From Mucilaginibacter rubeus (GTDB lineage Bacteria > Bacteroidota > Bacteroidia > Sphingobacteriales > Sphingobacteriaceae), in the NCBI RefSeq assembly GCF_003286415.2, contig NZ_CP043450.1, positions 4,898,001 through 4,962,000 on the forward strand: a stretch of DNA of 64,000 bases, read 5' to 3'. A model generated the notes under the pieces. The model saw only the letters and a program-made list of their open reading frames with translations. It was not told the DNA's origin and did not search any database. Shown here one piece after another: positions 41,999-52,169 of this stretch (the first letter of the stretch is position 1; every line of letters begins with the position of its first letter). The translations under genes and the position numbers were made by a program.

Positions 41999-42778
41999 CT
42001 AAAAAGAATCAGGCAACATTAGCAAAAAAGGTAAAGCAGCCGAGTAATCCAACAGGTCGTACTCAAGCCCCAGCAACCTGATGTTGTGGTAATAATCCTG
42101 ATGATGATCATAGTAGTATTTTTCTGATTGCAGAAACCAGGCTTTCGGGCCAAGCTTTTCTGCTATAAACCATTTTTCTAATAAACGCGCCATGCGCCCG
42201 TTACCATCTTCAAAAGGATGGATCTTTACAAATACCAGATGCAGCATAGCTGCACAAAAGAATACTTCAGTAGCGATTAACTTTGTTTTTAGCAGCAGGT
42301 TGATATCATTAAAAAGCATTTCAAGCTTTTCCTTTATCAGGCCCGGAGAGCAGGCTATATATTCTTCCTTTCTGTCCGGCGCTGTTACCAGCATGCTGCC
42401 GGTGCGTAATTGCCCGCGGCGGTCTTCCTTTAAGATATGCTTGGTAAGCAAACGGTGGGCTTCCTGAACTGAATGATAATTGAGTTTAGCCTTTTTGGCA
42501 AACCGATATGATTCGTACAGATCATCTGCTTTCTGGATATATTTCGGTAAAGATTGAACACCAAGCATTTTATGCTTTGTGAACGAATCAAGCTCAATAT
42601 CCTCTCCTTCAATCTTAGATGAGTAAACTGCCGAGAGAGCTGTATAAAAACTAAAGGTATTTGTAGATAGTTCACTATCCGCTAATTGCTCAAAACTTTG
42701 AAGCACAGTTTGAGGCACCTGCCGGAGATAATCATCCAACAAATCAACGGGTAAGATTTCAAAAGCGAGATCCTTCAT
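41999..42778 (-). CDS. Fic-domain protein (class II, predicted AMP transferase)
   Basis: 260 residues from ATG 42778 (MKDLAFEILPVDLL). The Fic motif HPFEDGNGRMAR starts at His187. An N-terminal inhibitory helix motif SSKIEG at 53-58 fits [S/T]xxxE[G/N], with Glu57 expected to block ATP until released, so regulation is intramolecular. The N-terminal part matches the Fic_N type of DUF4172-like proteins. There is no antitoxin gene beside it, in line with class II. The target protein is unknown. A promoter at 42797-42804 supports this start. Confidence 0.9.
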   Translation of the reverse strand: MKDLAFEILPVDLLDDYLRQVPQTVLQSFEQLADSELSTNTFSFYTALSAVYSSKIEGEDIELDSFTKHKMLGVQSLPKYIQKADDLYESYRFAKKAKLNYHSVQEAHRLLTKHILKEDRRGQLRTGSMLVTAPDRKEEYIACSPGLIKEKLEMLFNDINLLLKTKLIATEVFFCAAMLHLVFVKIHPFEDGNGRMARLLEKWFIAEKLGPKAWFLQSEKYYYDHHQDYYHNIRLLGLEYDLLDYSAALPFLLMLPDSF

Positions 42779-42796
42779 GCGGAGAATAACTAATAA

Positions 42797-42804
42797 CAAA
42801 GCTA
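42797..42804 (-). promoter_or_regulatory. Candidate -7 element for the Fic gene
   Basis: Minus strand TAGCTTTG, an exact TAnnTTTG match 18 bp before ATG 42778; a near-match TTAG lies 20 bp upstream. Confidence 0.5.
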
Positions 42805-42940
42805 CGTCTTACTTTTATCAATTTCTAAATTGGAATAATTTCGTGATGTAGATACTTTATAATATAACAAGAGTAATAAGCACCTGTATTTAAGCGCCAG
42901 TTTGATAACTATTGACTTGAAAAACAAAAACGGGGGATCG

Positions 42941-43064
42941 TGCGATTCCCCTCTTGAGAGGGGTGTAGGGGTGTGTTTCTGCTTGGATAGACCAACGTAT
43001 AAACACACCCCTGCTACCACGCTATCCTCCGCGCCCCTCTCAAGAGAGGAATTTAAAAACTAAT
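42941..43064. repeat. GC-rich two-armed element, class B copy
   Basis: Left arm begins GTGCGATTCCCCTCTTGAGA and ends GGGGTGTGTTT; the right arm is AAACACACCCCTG to CCCTCTCAAGAGAGGAA. It forms a long imperfect inverted repeat of about 125 bp with an AT-rich centre. The left boundary GTGCGATTCC is shared with the copy at 53670. Confidence 0.85.
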
Positions 43065-43484
43065 GCAGGTCAAGCTTCCACGCTTACTATCCCCCAGGAG
43101 CGTGAACACCCCTATTTATTATCGTTTAAGCGCAGATGCTTAAAGCTGCGAGTGCAAGCCTATTTTTCTTAACTTCACTCCTCCTTTTTCCCATTTCAGG
43201 CAGAAAATCGACAACTTACTATGCATGCATAAAAAACATACCGAATACCGTTTTGAACTTTGGTATATTTCATTAAATATTTTATATCTTTATATCTTAA
43301 TTTAACAGAATAAAATTTTTTAAATAATTAATAATTAAAATATAATTCTTATTTCAAAAAATCCGTGGCGGCTATTGCTATTACCTGATGCGATGGCTAC
43401 CTTACATATATTGATTTTCGATACCAAGTAAACCTGTATCATCAACAAAATTAAAGTACTAAAACTGTCTACATAATTAATAAA
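43065..43484 (+). other. Leader region of the ilv-leu operon
   Basis: 420 AT-rich bases before ilvD, presumably with the operon promoter, though no TAnnTTTG was found. One 12-codon frame (43393-43431) encodes MATLHILIFDTK, with four Leu/Ile codons close together, as in branched-chain leader peptides. No terminator hairpin with a T run lies between it and ilvD, so classic attenuation is not supported. Confidence 0.4.
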
Positions 43485-45191
<1,707 letters not shown>

Positions 45192-45334
45192 TTAATGAAC
45201 AAAATGGCTTGTTAAAAAAGCCATGAATAAAGTGAACACAAACTAAACGCGTTCATTTTAGCAAATTAGAGAAAGATAGAGTAAAATCAATTTAGCACCC
45301 TCAAAATGTGCTATAAACATAAAAAAATACAGGT

Positions 45335-47071
45335 ATGGAAGTTGCACAAGATACACTAACCGCACCCGCCGCCGCCGAAACCGTAAATGTTTCAGGATCG
45401 GTAGCATTATTGGAAGCATTAATAGCCGAAGGTACCGATACCATTTTTGGTTATCCGGGTGGCGCTATTATGCCAATTTATGATGCTTTGTTTGATTACA
45501 ATGATAAACTGAACCACATACTGGTACGCCACGAGCAGGGCGGCATTCACGCAGGCCAAGGCTATGCACGTACTTCGGGCAAAGTGGGCGTGGTATTTGC
45601 CACCAGCGGTCCGGGTGCTACCAACCTGGTAACAGGTTTGGCCGATGCCCAGATTGACAGCACACCATTGGTTTGTATTACAGGTCAGGTATTCGCGCAC
45701 CTTTTAGGTACCGATGCTTTCCAGGAAACCGACGTGATCAACATCACTACCCCGGTTACTAAATGGAACTACCAGATAACTGATGCTACCGAAATTCCGG
45801 AAGTTATTGCCAAGGCATTTTATATCGCCCGCAGCGGCAGGCCAGGTCCGGTATTGATTGACATTACCAAAAACGCGCAGATTCAGCTATTTGACTTTGC
45901 AGGTTACAAACCATGCGATCATATCCGCAGCTACAGGCCGAAACCTATTGTTCGCCCGCAATACATTCAACAGGCTGCAGAGCTGATCAATAGCGCTCAA
46001 AAACCTTTCATCCTGTTTGGTCAGGGTGTTATTTTGGGCGGTGCCGAGCAGGAATTTAAAGCGTTTGTTGAAAAAAGCGGTATCCCTGCAGCGTGGACAG
46101 TGCTTGGCGCAGGCGCTATCCCGTCAGACCATCCGTTAAACGTAGGTATGTTGGGTATGCATGGCAACTACGGCCCTAACGTATTAACCAATGAGTGCGA
46201 TGTATTGATCGCGATAGGTATGCGTTTTGATGACCGCGTAACCGGTCGTCTGGATAAATATGCAAAACAGGCTAAAGTTGTTCATTTGGATATCGACCCT
46301 GCCGAGATCGACAAAAACGTAAAATCAACCGTACCGGTTTGGGGCGATTGCAAGGAAACACTTCCGTTGCTGACCAAAGCCATCGAAAAGAAAGAACACA
46401 CTGAATGGCTGGCTAAGTTTAACGACTACACCCGTCAGGAAGTTGAAGCAGTTATCCATAACGAGCTTAACCCAACCACGCCTGAAATGACCATGGGCGA
46501 GGTGATCAAACAACTTAACGAGATCACCAAAGGTGAAGCCGTTATTGTGACCGACGTAGGTCAGCATCAAATGGTAGCCTGCCGTTACGCTAAGTTTAAC
46601 AATACCCGCAGCAACGTTACCAGCGGAGGTTTAGGCACTATGGGCTTTGCATTGCCTGCTGCTATAGGCGCTAAATTTGGCGCTCAGGATCGTACAGTAG
46701 TAGCTATTATTGGCGATGGAGGTTTCCAGATGACCTGCCAGGAATTGGGTACTATTATGCAAAGCGGTATCGATGTAAAGATTATCATCTTTAATAACCG
46801 TTTCCTGGGCATGGTAAGGCAATGGCAGGAGCTGTTCAATTCGCGCCGTTACTCATTTGTTGATATTCAAAGTCCGGATTTTGTGGCATTAGCCGCAGCA
46901 TACCGCATACCGGGCAAATTAGTTGATGATCGCGCAGATTTGACTGCAGCATTAAATGAAATGCTAAACACGCCGGGATCATTCCTTTTGGAAGTAATGG
47001 TTACCAAAGAGAATAACGTATTCCCGATGGTACCACAAGGATGCAGTGTAAGCGAGATCAGGTTAAAGTAA
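45335..47071 (+). CDS. ilvB: Acetolactate synthase large (catalytic) subunit
   Basis: ThDP- and FAD-dependent synthase for acetolactate and acetohydroxybutyrate. Cofactor Glu in RHEQGGIHAGQGYART, the FAD region EFKAFVEKSGIPAAWTVLGA, and the ThDP motif IGDGGFQMTCQELGT followed by the NNRFLGMVRQWQELF substrate region. 578 residues. The first 20 residues (TAPAAAETV) are a non-conserved lead. The regulatory subunit gene follows after 22 bp. Confidence 0.97.
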   Translation: MEVAQDTLTAPAAAETVNVSGSVALLEALIAEGTDTIFGYPGGAIMPIYDALFDYNDKLNHILVRHEQGGIHAGQGYARTSGKVGVVFATSGPGATNLVTGLADAQIDSTPLVCITGQVFAHLLGTDAFQETDVINITTPVTKWNYQITDATEIPEVIAKAFYIARSGRPGPVLIDITKNAQIQLFDFAGYKPCDHIRSYRPKPIVRPQYIQQAAELINSAQKPFILFGQGVILGGAEQEFKAFVEKSGIPAAWTVLGAGAIPSDHPLNVGMLGMHGNYGPNVLTNECDVLIAIGMRFDDRVTGRLDKYAKQAKVVHLDIDPAEIDKNVKSTVPVWGDCKETLPLLTKAIEKKEHTEWLAKFNDYTRQEVEAVIHNELNPTTPEMTMGEVIKQLNEITKGEAVIVTDVGQHQMVACRYAKFNNTRSNVTSGGLGTMGFALPAAIGAKFGAQDRTVVAIIGDGGFQMTCQELGTIMQSGIDVKIIIFNNRFLGMVRQWQELFNSRRYSFVDIQSPDFVALAAAYRIPGKLVDDRADLTAALNEMLNTPGSFLLEVMVTKENNVFPMVPQGCSVSEIRLK

Positions 47072-47093
47072 GCCCTCTAAAAAAGACAAAATC

Positions 47094-47696
47094 ATGAGCG
47101 AAGCAGAAAAAAAACAGGAATTTAACATCACCATATATACCGAAAACCAAATTGGTTTATTAAGCAGGATAGCTATTATATTTACGCGCCGTAAAATCAA
47201 TATCGACAGCTTGAATACTTCTCCGTCGGAGATTGACAGTATTCACCGCTTCAATATCGTGATTAACGAGTATGAAGAGGTAGTGCGTAAACTTACCCGC
47301 CAGATTGAAAAACAGGTTGAGGTGTTAAAAGCATATTATCACACCAACGAAGATGTGATTTGGCAGGAATTAGCGTTATATAAGGTATCAACCGATGTAA
47401 TTGCCGAAAAGGTTAGCGTTGAGCGTTTATTACGCGAAAACGGTGCACGCGCGGTAGTGATCCGTAAGGACTACACGGTGTTTGAAACCACCGGTCACCG
47501 CGAGGAAACCGATAACCTGATCAGCATATTACAACCTTATGGCCTGATTGAGTTTGTACGCAGCGCCCGCGTTGCTATCATTAAAGATAGCGAAGGCTTT
47601 AACAGCAAACTGCGCGAATTTGAAAGGCTCGAACCAGGCGAAGAGGTAATCGAAAACGAATACCTGAACCAGGGCGAGAAGGTGTTTACGATGTAA
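47094..47696 (+). CDS. ilvN: Acetolactate synthase small (regulatory) subunit
   Basis: Regulatory partner of IlvB; binds valine or another end product and adjusts activity. ACT domain at residues ~8-80 (ITIYTENQIGLLSRIAIIFT; INIDSLNTSPSEIDSIHRF) and a C-terminal domain (KDYTVFETTGHREETDNLIS). 200 residues, longer than the ~160 of many homologues. A 7-nt tandem array begins directly after the stop codon. Confidence 0.93.
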   Translation: MSEAEKKQEFNITIYTENQIGLLSRIAIIFTRRKINIDSLNTSPSEIDSIHRFNIVINEYEEVVRKLTRQIEKQVEVLKAYYHTNEDVIWQELALYKVSTDVIAEKVSVERLLRENGARAVVIRKDYTVFETTGHREETDNLISILQPYGLIEFVRSARVAIIKDSEGFNSKLREFERLEPGEEVIENEYLNQGEKVFTM

Positions 47697-47731
47697 AGCA
47701 CAAAGCTTAAGGCTGAAAGCCGAAAGCTTAT
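47697..47731. repeat. 7-nt tandem array after ilvN
   Basis: AGCACAA, AGCTTAA, GGCTGAA, AGCCGAA, AGCTTAT: five units with period exactly 7, starting at the base after the ilvN stop codon. Confidence 0.8.
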
Positions 47732-47737
47732 AAAAAA

Positions 47738-47819
47738 CGTCATTGCGAGGCACGAAGCAATCCCAAACTATACAGAGCGGATCTGCTTATCGGGGATTGC
47801 TTCGTGCCTCGCAATGACG
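47738..47819. repeat. Palindromic element, class A copy 3
   Basis: Perfect 27 bp arms 47738-47764 and 47793-47819 (CATTGCGAGGCACGAAGC), loop of 28 nt with ACTATACAGAG. Located inside the operon, between ilvN and ilvC. Confidence 0.92.
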
Positions 47820-47863
47820 GGATTAATAAAAAGAAACAAAAACTTAAATTACTAATACAATAA

Positions 47864-47895
47864 AATCGGTGAAATCGCCCGCAATCGGTGAAATC
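47864..47895. repeat. Direct repeat AATCGGTGAAATC, period 19, before ilvC
   Basis: Two identical 13 nt copies at 47864 and 47883, ending 17 nt before the ilvC ATG. The same word with the same 19 nt period precedes the methyltransferase start at 53840; one copy precedes the murD start. Confidence 0.75.
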
Positions 47896-47912
47896 ACAAA
47901 AATCAAAAAACA

Positions 47913-48971
47913 ATGGCAAAACTAAATTTCGGCGGCACTGAAGAAAACGTAGTAACCCGCGAAGAGTTCCCTTTATCAAAAGCTCAGGAAGTATTAAAAG
48001 ATGAAGTAGTAGCGGTAATTGGCTACGGTGTACAAGGTCCGGGCCAGGCCCTGAACCAAAAAGATAACGGTATCAACGTAATTGTTGGTCAGCGTAAAGG
48101 CACCAAAACTTGGGATAAAGCTATCAGCGATGGCTTTGTACCGGGCGAAACCCTTTTTGAAATTGAAGAAGCTTTAGAAAAAGGAACTGTAATTTGCTAC
48201 TTATTGAGCGATGCAGCCCAGATCGCGTTATGGCCAACTGTTAAAAAACACTTAACTCCAGGCAAAGCCCTTTATTTCTCTCACGGCTTTGGTATCACTT
48301 TCAACGAGCAAACAGGCATTGTGCCTCCTGCTGATGTTGACGTGTTCCTGGTTGCTCCTAAAGGTTCAGGTACTTCATTACGTCGTATGTTCCTGCAAGG
48401 CCGTGGCTTAAACTCAAGCTACGCTATCTTCCAGGATGCTACCGGTAAAGCATTTGATCGTGTTATCGCTTTAGGTATCGCTGTAGGTAGCGGTTACTTA
48501 TTCGAAACCAACTTCAAAAAAGAAGTATACAGCGATTTAACCGGCGAGCGTGGTACTTTAATGGGTTGCGTTCAAGGTATCTTCGCTGCTCAGTACGATG
48601 TATTACGTAGCCATGGTCACTCACCATCTGAAGCATTTAACGAAACTGTTGAAGAGCTTACCCAATCATTAATGCCGCTTGTTGCTGAAAACGGTATGGA
48701 CTGGATGTACGCAAACTGTTCAACTACTGCTCAACGTGGTGCACTTGACTGGTGGAAAAAATTCCGTGACGCTACTAAACCTGTGTTTGAAGAGCTTTAC
48801 GAAAGTGTTGCTACCGGTAAAGAATCACAACGTTCTATCGATTCAAATAGCCAGCCAGATTACCGCGAAAAACTGGATGCCGAACTGAAAGAATTACGCG
48901 AAAGCGAATTATGGCAAGCAGGCAAAACCGTACGCAGCTTACGTCCTGAAAACCAGGTTGTAGAAGCTTAA
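47913..48971 (+). CDS. ilvC: Ketol-acid reductoisomerase
   Basis: NADPH- and Mg-dependent isomeroreductase, second common step of Val/Ile synthesis. Rossmann motif VIGYGVQGPGQALN and cofactor loop VGQRKGTKTWDK are seen near residues 30-65, then the knotted C-terminal domain (FETNFKKEVYSDLTGERGTL; EETQ-like region EELTQSLMPLVAENG). 352 residues, the short class I form, with an extra N-terminal stretch of ~15 residues. Confidence 0.96.
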   Translation: MAKLNFGGTEENVVTREEFPLSKAQEVLKDEVVAVIGYGVQGPGQALNQKDNGINVIVGQRKGTKTWDKAISDGFVPGETLFEIEEALEKGTVICYLLSDAAQIALWPTVKKHLTPGKALYFSHGFGITFNEQTGIVPPADVDVFLVAPKGSGTSLRRMFLQGRGLNSSYAIFQDATGKAFDRVIALGIAVGSGYLFETNFKKEVYSDLTGERGTLMGCVQGIFAAQYDVLRSHGHSPSEAFNETVEELTQSLMPLVAENGMDWMYANCSTTAQRGALDWWKKFRDATKPVFEELYESVATGKESQRSIDSNSQPDYREKLDAELKELRESELWQAGKTVRSLRPENQVVEA

Positions 48972-48977
48972 TAATTT

Positions 48978-49052
48978 AGTGGCAGTAGCAGTTGAAAGTG
49001 GCAGCAGCAATTTTTTAGTAGCAGGACATAAACTGCAGCTGCTACTGCCACT
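48978..49052. repeat. 6-nt tandem array with inverted copy, ilvC-leuC gap
   Basis: AGTGGC, AGTAGC, AGTTGA, AAGTGGC, AGCAGC on the left. 48978-48991 (AGTGGCAGTAGCAG) is a perfect inverted copy of 49039-49052. A weaker third copy (CTGCTATTGCCACTT) follows at 49071-49085, just before leuC. Confidence 0.85.
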
Positions 49053-49099
49053 TAAAAACTAACAACAACACTGCTATTGCCACTTAAAACTAAAATAAA

Positions 49100-50518
49100 A
49101 TGGGACAAACATTATTTGATAAGATCTGGGATGCGCACGTCGTCAGCAGCAGCGAGGGGTTCCCGGATATTTTGTACATCGATACACATTTCATTCACGA
49201 GGTAACCAGTCCGCAGGCATTTGATGGTTTGCGTCAGCGAGGCTTACCCGTTTTCAGGCCAAAACAAACTGTGGCCACTGCCGATCACAACGTTCCAACC
49301 ATTGATCAGCACTTACCCATTAAAGAAGAACTTTCACGCTACCAGGTAGATATGCTCACCAAAAACTGTAAAGAGTTTGGTGTTGAGCTATATGGCTTAG
49401 GCCACCCGTACCAGGGTATCGTTCACGTTATAGGCCCCGAGCTGGGCATCACCCGTCCGGGTGGTACTTATGTTTGCGGCGACAGTCACACTTCAACCCA
49501 CGGCGCTTTTGGTGCCATTGCCTTTGGTATTGGTACATCGCAGGTTGAGCAGGTATTGGCTACGCAATGTTTACTTCAGTCGCGCCCAAAACGCATGAAA
49601 ATTGAAGTGAACGGCAAATTACAAAAAGGCGTTGGCGCCAAAGATATTATCCTTTACATCATTGCGCATATCTCGGCTGCCGGTGGTACCGGTTATGCTG
49701 TTGAATATGCAGGCGATACCATCCGCTCGCTGAGCATGGAAGGCCGCATGACCATCTGCAACATGAGTATCGAGATGGGTGCACGGTGCGGGCTTATTGC
49801 TCCCGACGAAACCACCATCAACTACGTAAAAGGTCGCGAATTTGCCCCTAAAGGCGAAGAGTGGGATAAAGCAGTTGCTTACTGGGAAACTTTATACTCT
49901 GATGCTGACGCTCAGTTTGATGAAGTATTATCCTTTAAAGCCGAAGATATTGAGCCGATGATCACCTACGGAACCAATCCGGGTATGGGCATCGGTGTTA
50001 CACAACACGTTCCTGAAACTGCTTCATTTGAAGCTAAAGAACAGGGATCATACAAAAAAGCCCTTGATTACATGGGCCTGCACGATGATGAAACGCTATT
50101 GGGTAAACCAATTGATTATGTATTCATCGGCAGCTGTACCAACTCGCGCATTGAAGACCTGCGCCAGGTTGCCGAGTTTGTAAAAGGTAAACACAAGGCC
50201 GATAATGTTACTGTATGGGTAGTTCCCGGCTCAAAACAAGTACAGCAGCAGGCTATTGCCGAAGGCCTTGATAAAATATTTAACGAAGCCGGGTTCCCGC
50301 TCCGCGAACCAGGTTGCAGCGCATGCCTTGGCATGAACGAAGATAAGATACCGGCAGGTAAATACTGCGTATCAACCTCAAACCGCAACTTTGAAGGCCG
50401 CCAGGGACCAAACAGCCGTACCTTCCTTGCCAGCCCCCTAACCGCGGCAGCAAGCGCTATTACAGGTGTGGTTACGGATATACGTCAGTTTTTAAACGAA
50501 GAGGAGTTGGTAGGTTAA
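49100..50518 (+). CDS. leuC: 3-isopropylmalate dehydratase large subunit
   Basis: Aconitase-family [4Fe-4S] enzyme subunit that isomerises 2-isopropylmalate to 3-isopropylmalate with LeuD. Cluster ligands are Cys346 (IGSCTNSRIEDLR), Cys406 and Cys409 (GCSACLGMN). Substrate-site motif CGDSHTSTHGAFGAIAFGIG. 472 residues. The gap to leuD holds a class A palindrome. Confidence 0.97.
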   Translation: MGQTLFDKIWDAHVVSSSEGFPDILYIDTHFIHEVTSPQAFDGLRQRGLPVFRPKQTVATADHNVPTIDQHLPIKEELSRYQVDMLTKNCKEFGVELYGLGHPYQGIVHVIGPELGITRPGGTYVCGDSHTSTHGAFGAIAFGIGTSQVEQVLATQCLLQSRPKRMKIEVNGKLQKGVGAKDIILYIIAHISAAGGTGYAVEYAGDTIRSLSMEGRMTICNMSIEMGARCGLIAPDETTINYVKGREFAPKGEEWDKAVAYWETLYSDADAQFDEVLSFKAEDIEPMITYGTNPGMGIGVTQHVPETASFEAKEQGSYKKALDYMGLHDDETLLGKPIDYVFIGSCTNSRIEDLRQVAEFVKGKHKADNVTVWVVPGSKQVQQQAIAEGLDKIFNEAGFPLREPGCSACLGMNEDKIPAGKYCVSTSNRNFEGRQGPNSRTFLASPLTAAASAITGVVTDIRQFLNEEELVG

Positions 50519-50549
50519 TAACCATCATTAAAAAGAGCGAAAACCAGTA

Positions 50550-50634
50550 TGTCATTGCGAGCGTAGCGCGGCAATCGCATACTGTACAGAGCGAACCTAC
50601 AGCGTTCGCGATTGCTTCGTTCCTCGCAATGACA
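50550..50634. repeat. Palindromic element, class A copy 4
   Basis: Arms about 50550-50578 and 50608-50634; inner ends read CAATCGC / GCGATTG, so it is a subfamily with CGC instead of CCC. The loop contains ACTGTACAGAG. Arms are diverged (GCGTAGCGCGG against TTCGTTCC). Between leuC and leuD. Confidence 0.88.
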
Positions 50635-50651
50635 TAAAGTAGAAAAACAAA

Positions 50652-51242
50652 ATGGCAACTAAAATATTTAAACACATCCAAACCAGCGTAGTGCCTTTGC
50701 CTATCGAGAATATCGATACCGACCAGATTATTCCTGCAAGGTTTTTGAAAGCTACTACCCGCGATGGCTTTGGCAATAATTTATTCCGCGACTGGCGTTT
50801 TGATGAAAACGATAATCCTAAAGCTGATTTCGTACTCAACCACCCAACCTTTAGCGGTAAAGTACTGGTAGCCGGTAAAAACTTTGGCTGCGGCAGTAGT
50901 CGTGAGCACGCTGCATGGGCCATATCTGATTATGGTTTCGACGCGGTAGTGAGCAGCTTTTTTGCTGATATTTTTAAAGGCAATGCCCTTAACAACGGTT
51001 TACTACCGGTGCAAGTGAGCGAAGATTTTCTGAAAAAGATTTTCGACGCCGTTTATGCCGACCATAAAGCTGAGATAGAGATCGACCTGGAAAGCCAAAC
51101 CATCACCATCTCATCAACCGGCGAAAAAGAAAGCTTCGAGATCAACCCGTACAAAAAAGCCTGCCTGATAAACGGCTATGATGATATCGACTACATCCTG
51201 AGCCAAAAAGGCAAGATTGAGGAGTTTGAATCTGTAAGGTAA
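50652..51242 (+). CDS. leuD: 3-isopropylmalate dehydratase small subunit
   Basis: Swivel-domain partner of LeuC. Motifs PLPIENIDTDQIIPARFL at ~15-32 and GKNFGCGSSREHAAWAI at ~78-94. 196 residues, normal length. A 7-nt tandem array starts within 2 nt of its stop codon. Confidence 0.97.
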   Translation: MATKIFKHIQTSVVPLPIENIDTDQIIPARFLKATTRDGFGNNLFRDWRFDENDNPKADFVLNHPTFSGKVLVAGKNFGCGSSREHAAWAISDYGFDAVVSSFFADIFKGNALNNGLLPVQVSEDFLKKIFDAVYADHKAEIEIDLESQTITISSTGEKESFEINPYKKACLINGYDDIDYILSQKGKIEEFESVR

Positions 51243-51243
51243 A

Positions 51244-51325
51244 AGCTGAAAGGTTAAAGGCGAAGGGTCAGAAACCCGACCAGACTAATGAACCATTGAA
51301 CAAATGAACTAATGAACCAGTCAAC
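51244..51325. repeat. 7-nt then 8-nt tandem arrays spanning a methyltransferase start codon
   Basis: AGCTGAA, AGGTTAA, AGGCGAA, GGGTCAG (51244-51271), then TAATGAAC, CATTGAAC, AAATGAAC, TAATGAAC, CAGTCAAC (51286-51325, period 8). The methyltransferase ATG at 51312 lies inside the fourth octamer. Confidence 0.8.
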
Positions 51326-52118
51326 AACCAATAAAGTAATTCAGCGAGAAGGTAAAGGTACCGCCAAATTATTCGACGAACGGAGTTTAGCGAATGATTA
51401 TGCAACCCTTGCCCCCCTGCTCAGGCCTGGCCTGAAAGTGCTGGATGTGGGTTGTGGCACGGGCGCTATCTCCAAAGATATTGCCGCGTTAGTTGGCGAA
51501 AGCGGTCATGTTACGGGCATTGACAATACCGAATATTTTATCCAGAGCGGTAAGGAGACTTACGCTTCGGTTCAAAACCTGGAACTGATCTACACTGATC
51601 TGTTCAGCTTTGAGCCTGAAGAAAAGTACGACCTCATCGTTTCGGCCCGTGTGTTACAATGGCTGAGCAATCCAGTTGAGGCTTTAAAGAAAATGTATTC
51701 GCTGTTAAAACCAGGTGGCACAGTATCCATTTTGGATTATAACCACGAGGCTTTACAATGGCAGCCGCAACCACCGGTAAGCATGCAGCGCTTTTACGCT
51801 ACTTTTTTAAGGTGGCGGGGCGATGCCGGTATGAACAACCACATTGCCGAAGATCTGCCCGAATATTTGCAGGAAGCAGGTTTTGCCAATATCGAAGTAT
51901 TTAATGCCGATGAGGTTTATCAAAAAGGCGAATATAACTTTGAAGGCAAAGCAGGCATCTGGGCAAAAGTAGCCCAGTCAAAGCAAATGGTTGAGGAAGG
52001 CTATATTGATGATGAATCGCGCTTGCTGGCTATTGATGAGTACACCAACTGGGTAGAAAATGAAGCCGAGCAAATGGTGATGAAACTAAAAGAAGTATGC
52101 GGCGTAAAACCCGAATAA
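51312..52118 (+). CDS. Class I SAM-dependent methyltransferase
   Basis: 268-residue methyltransferase. SAM motif I is LKVLDVGCGTGAISKDIA (~47-64); post-I acid GIDNTEYFIQSG; motif IV-like YDLIVSARVLQWL; then LLKPGGTVSILDYNHEALQW. The substrate is unknown. It lies inside the leucine operon between leuD and leuB, where no methylation step is needed. The first codons are part of an 8-nt tandem array, so residues ~1-5 are probably not conserved. Confidence 0.88.
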   Translation: MNQSTTNKVIQREGKGTAKLFDERSLANDYATLAPLLRPGLKVLDVGCGTGAISKDIAALVGESGHVTGIDNTEYFIQSGKETYASVQNLELIYTDLFSFEPEEKYDLIVSARVLQWLSNPVEALKKMYSLLKPGGTVSILDYNHEALQWQPQPPVSMQRFYATFLRWRGDAGMNNHIAEDLPEYLQEAGFANIEVFNADEVYQKGEYNFEGKAGIWAKVAQSKQMVEEGYIDDESRLLAIDEYTNWVENEAEQMVMKLKEVCGVKPE

Positions 52119-52169
52119 ATAAAACATCTATAAAACAAAAAACCGCTGCCTCTGGCAGAGATTAGGGTT

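Noticed and set aside
42802..43020. Minus-strand open frame of about 72 codons
   Set aside because: It runs through the class B repeat and the Fic promoter; no start context, no family and no conserved composition.
43132..43484. Riboswitch or T-box upstream of ilvD
   Set aside because: No T-box sequence, no specifier-loop-like stem and no terminator with T run was seen.
47740..47979. Minus-strand open frame across the ilvN-ilvC gap
   Set aside because: It translates a class A palindrome and the start of ilvC in antisense; similar frames occur at every class A copy for the same reason.
50472..50923. Minus-strand frames around leuC-leuD
   Set aside because: Antisense to leuD and a class A element; leuD itself is unambiguous.
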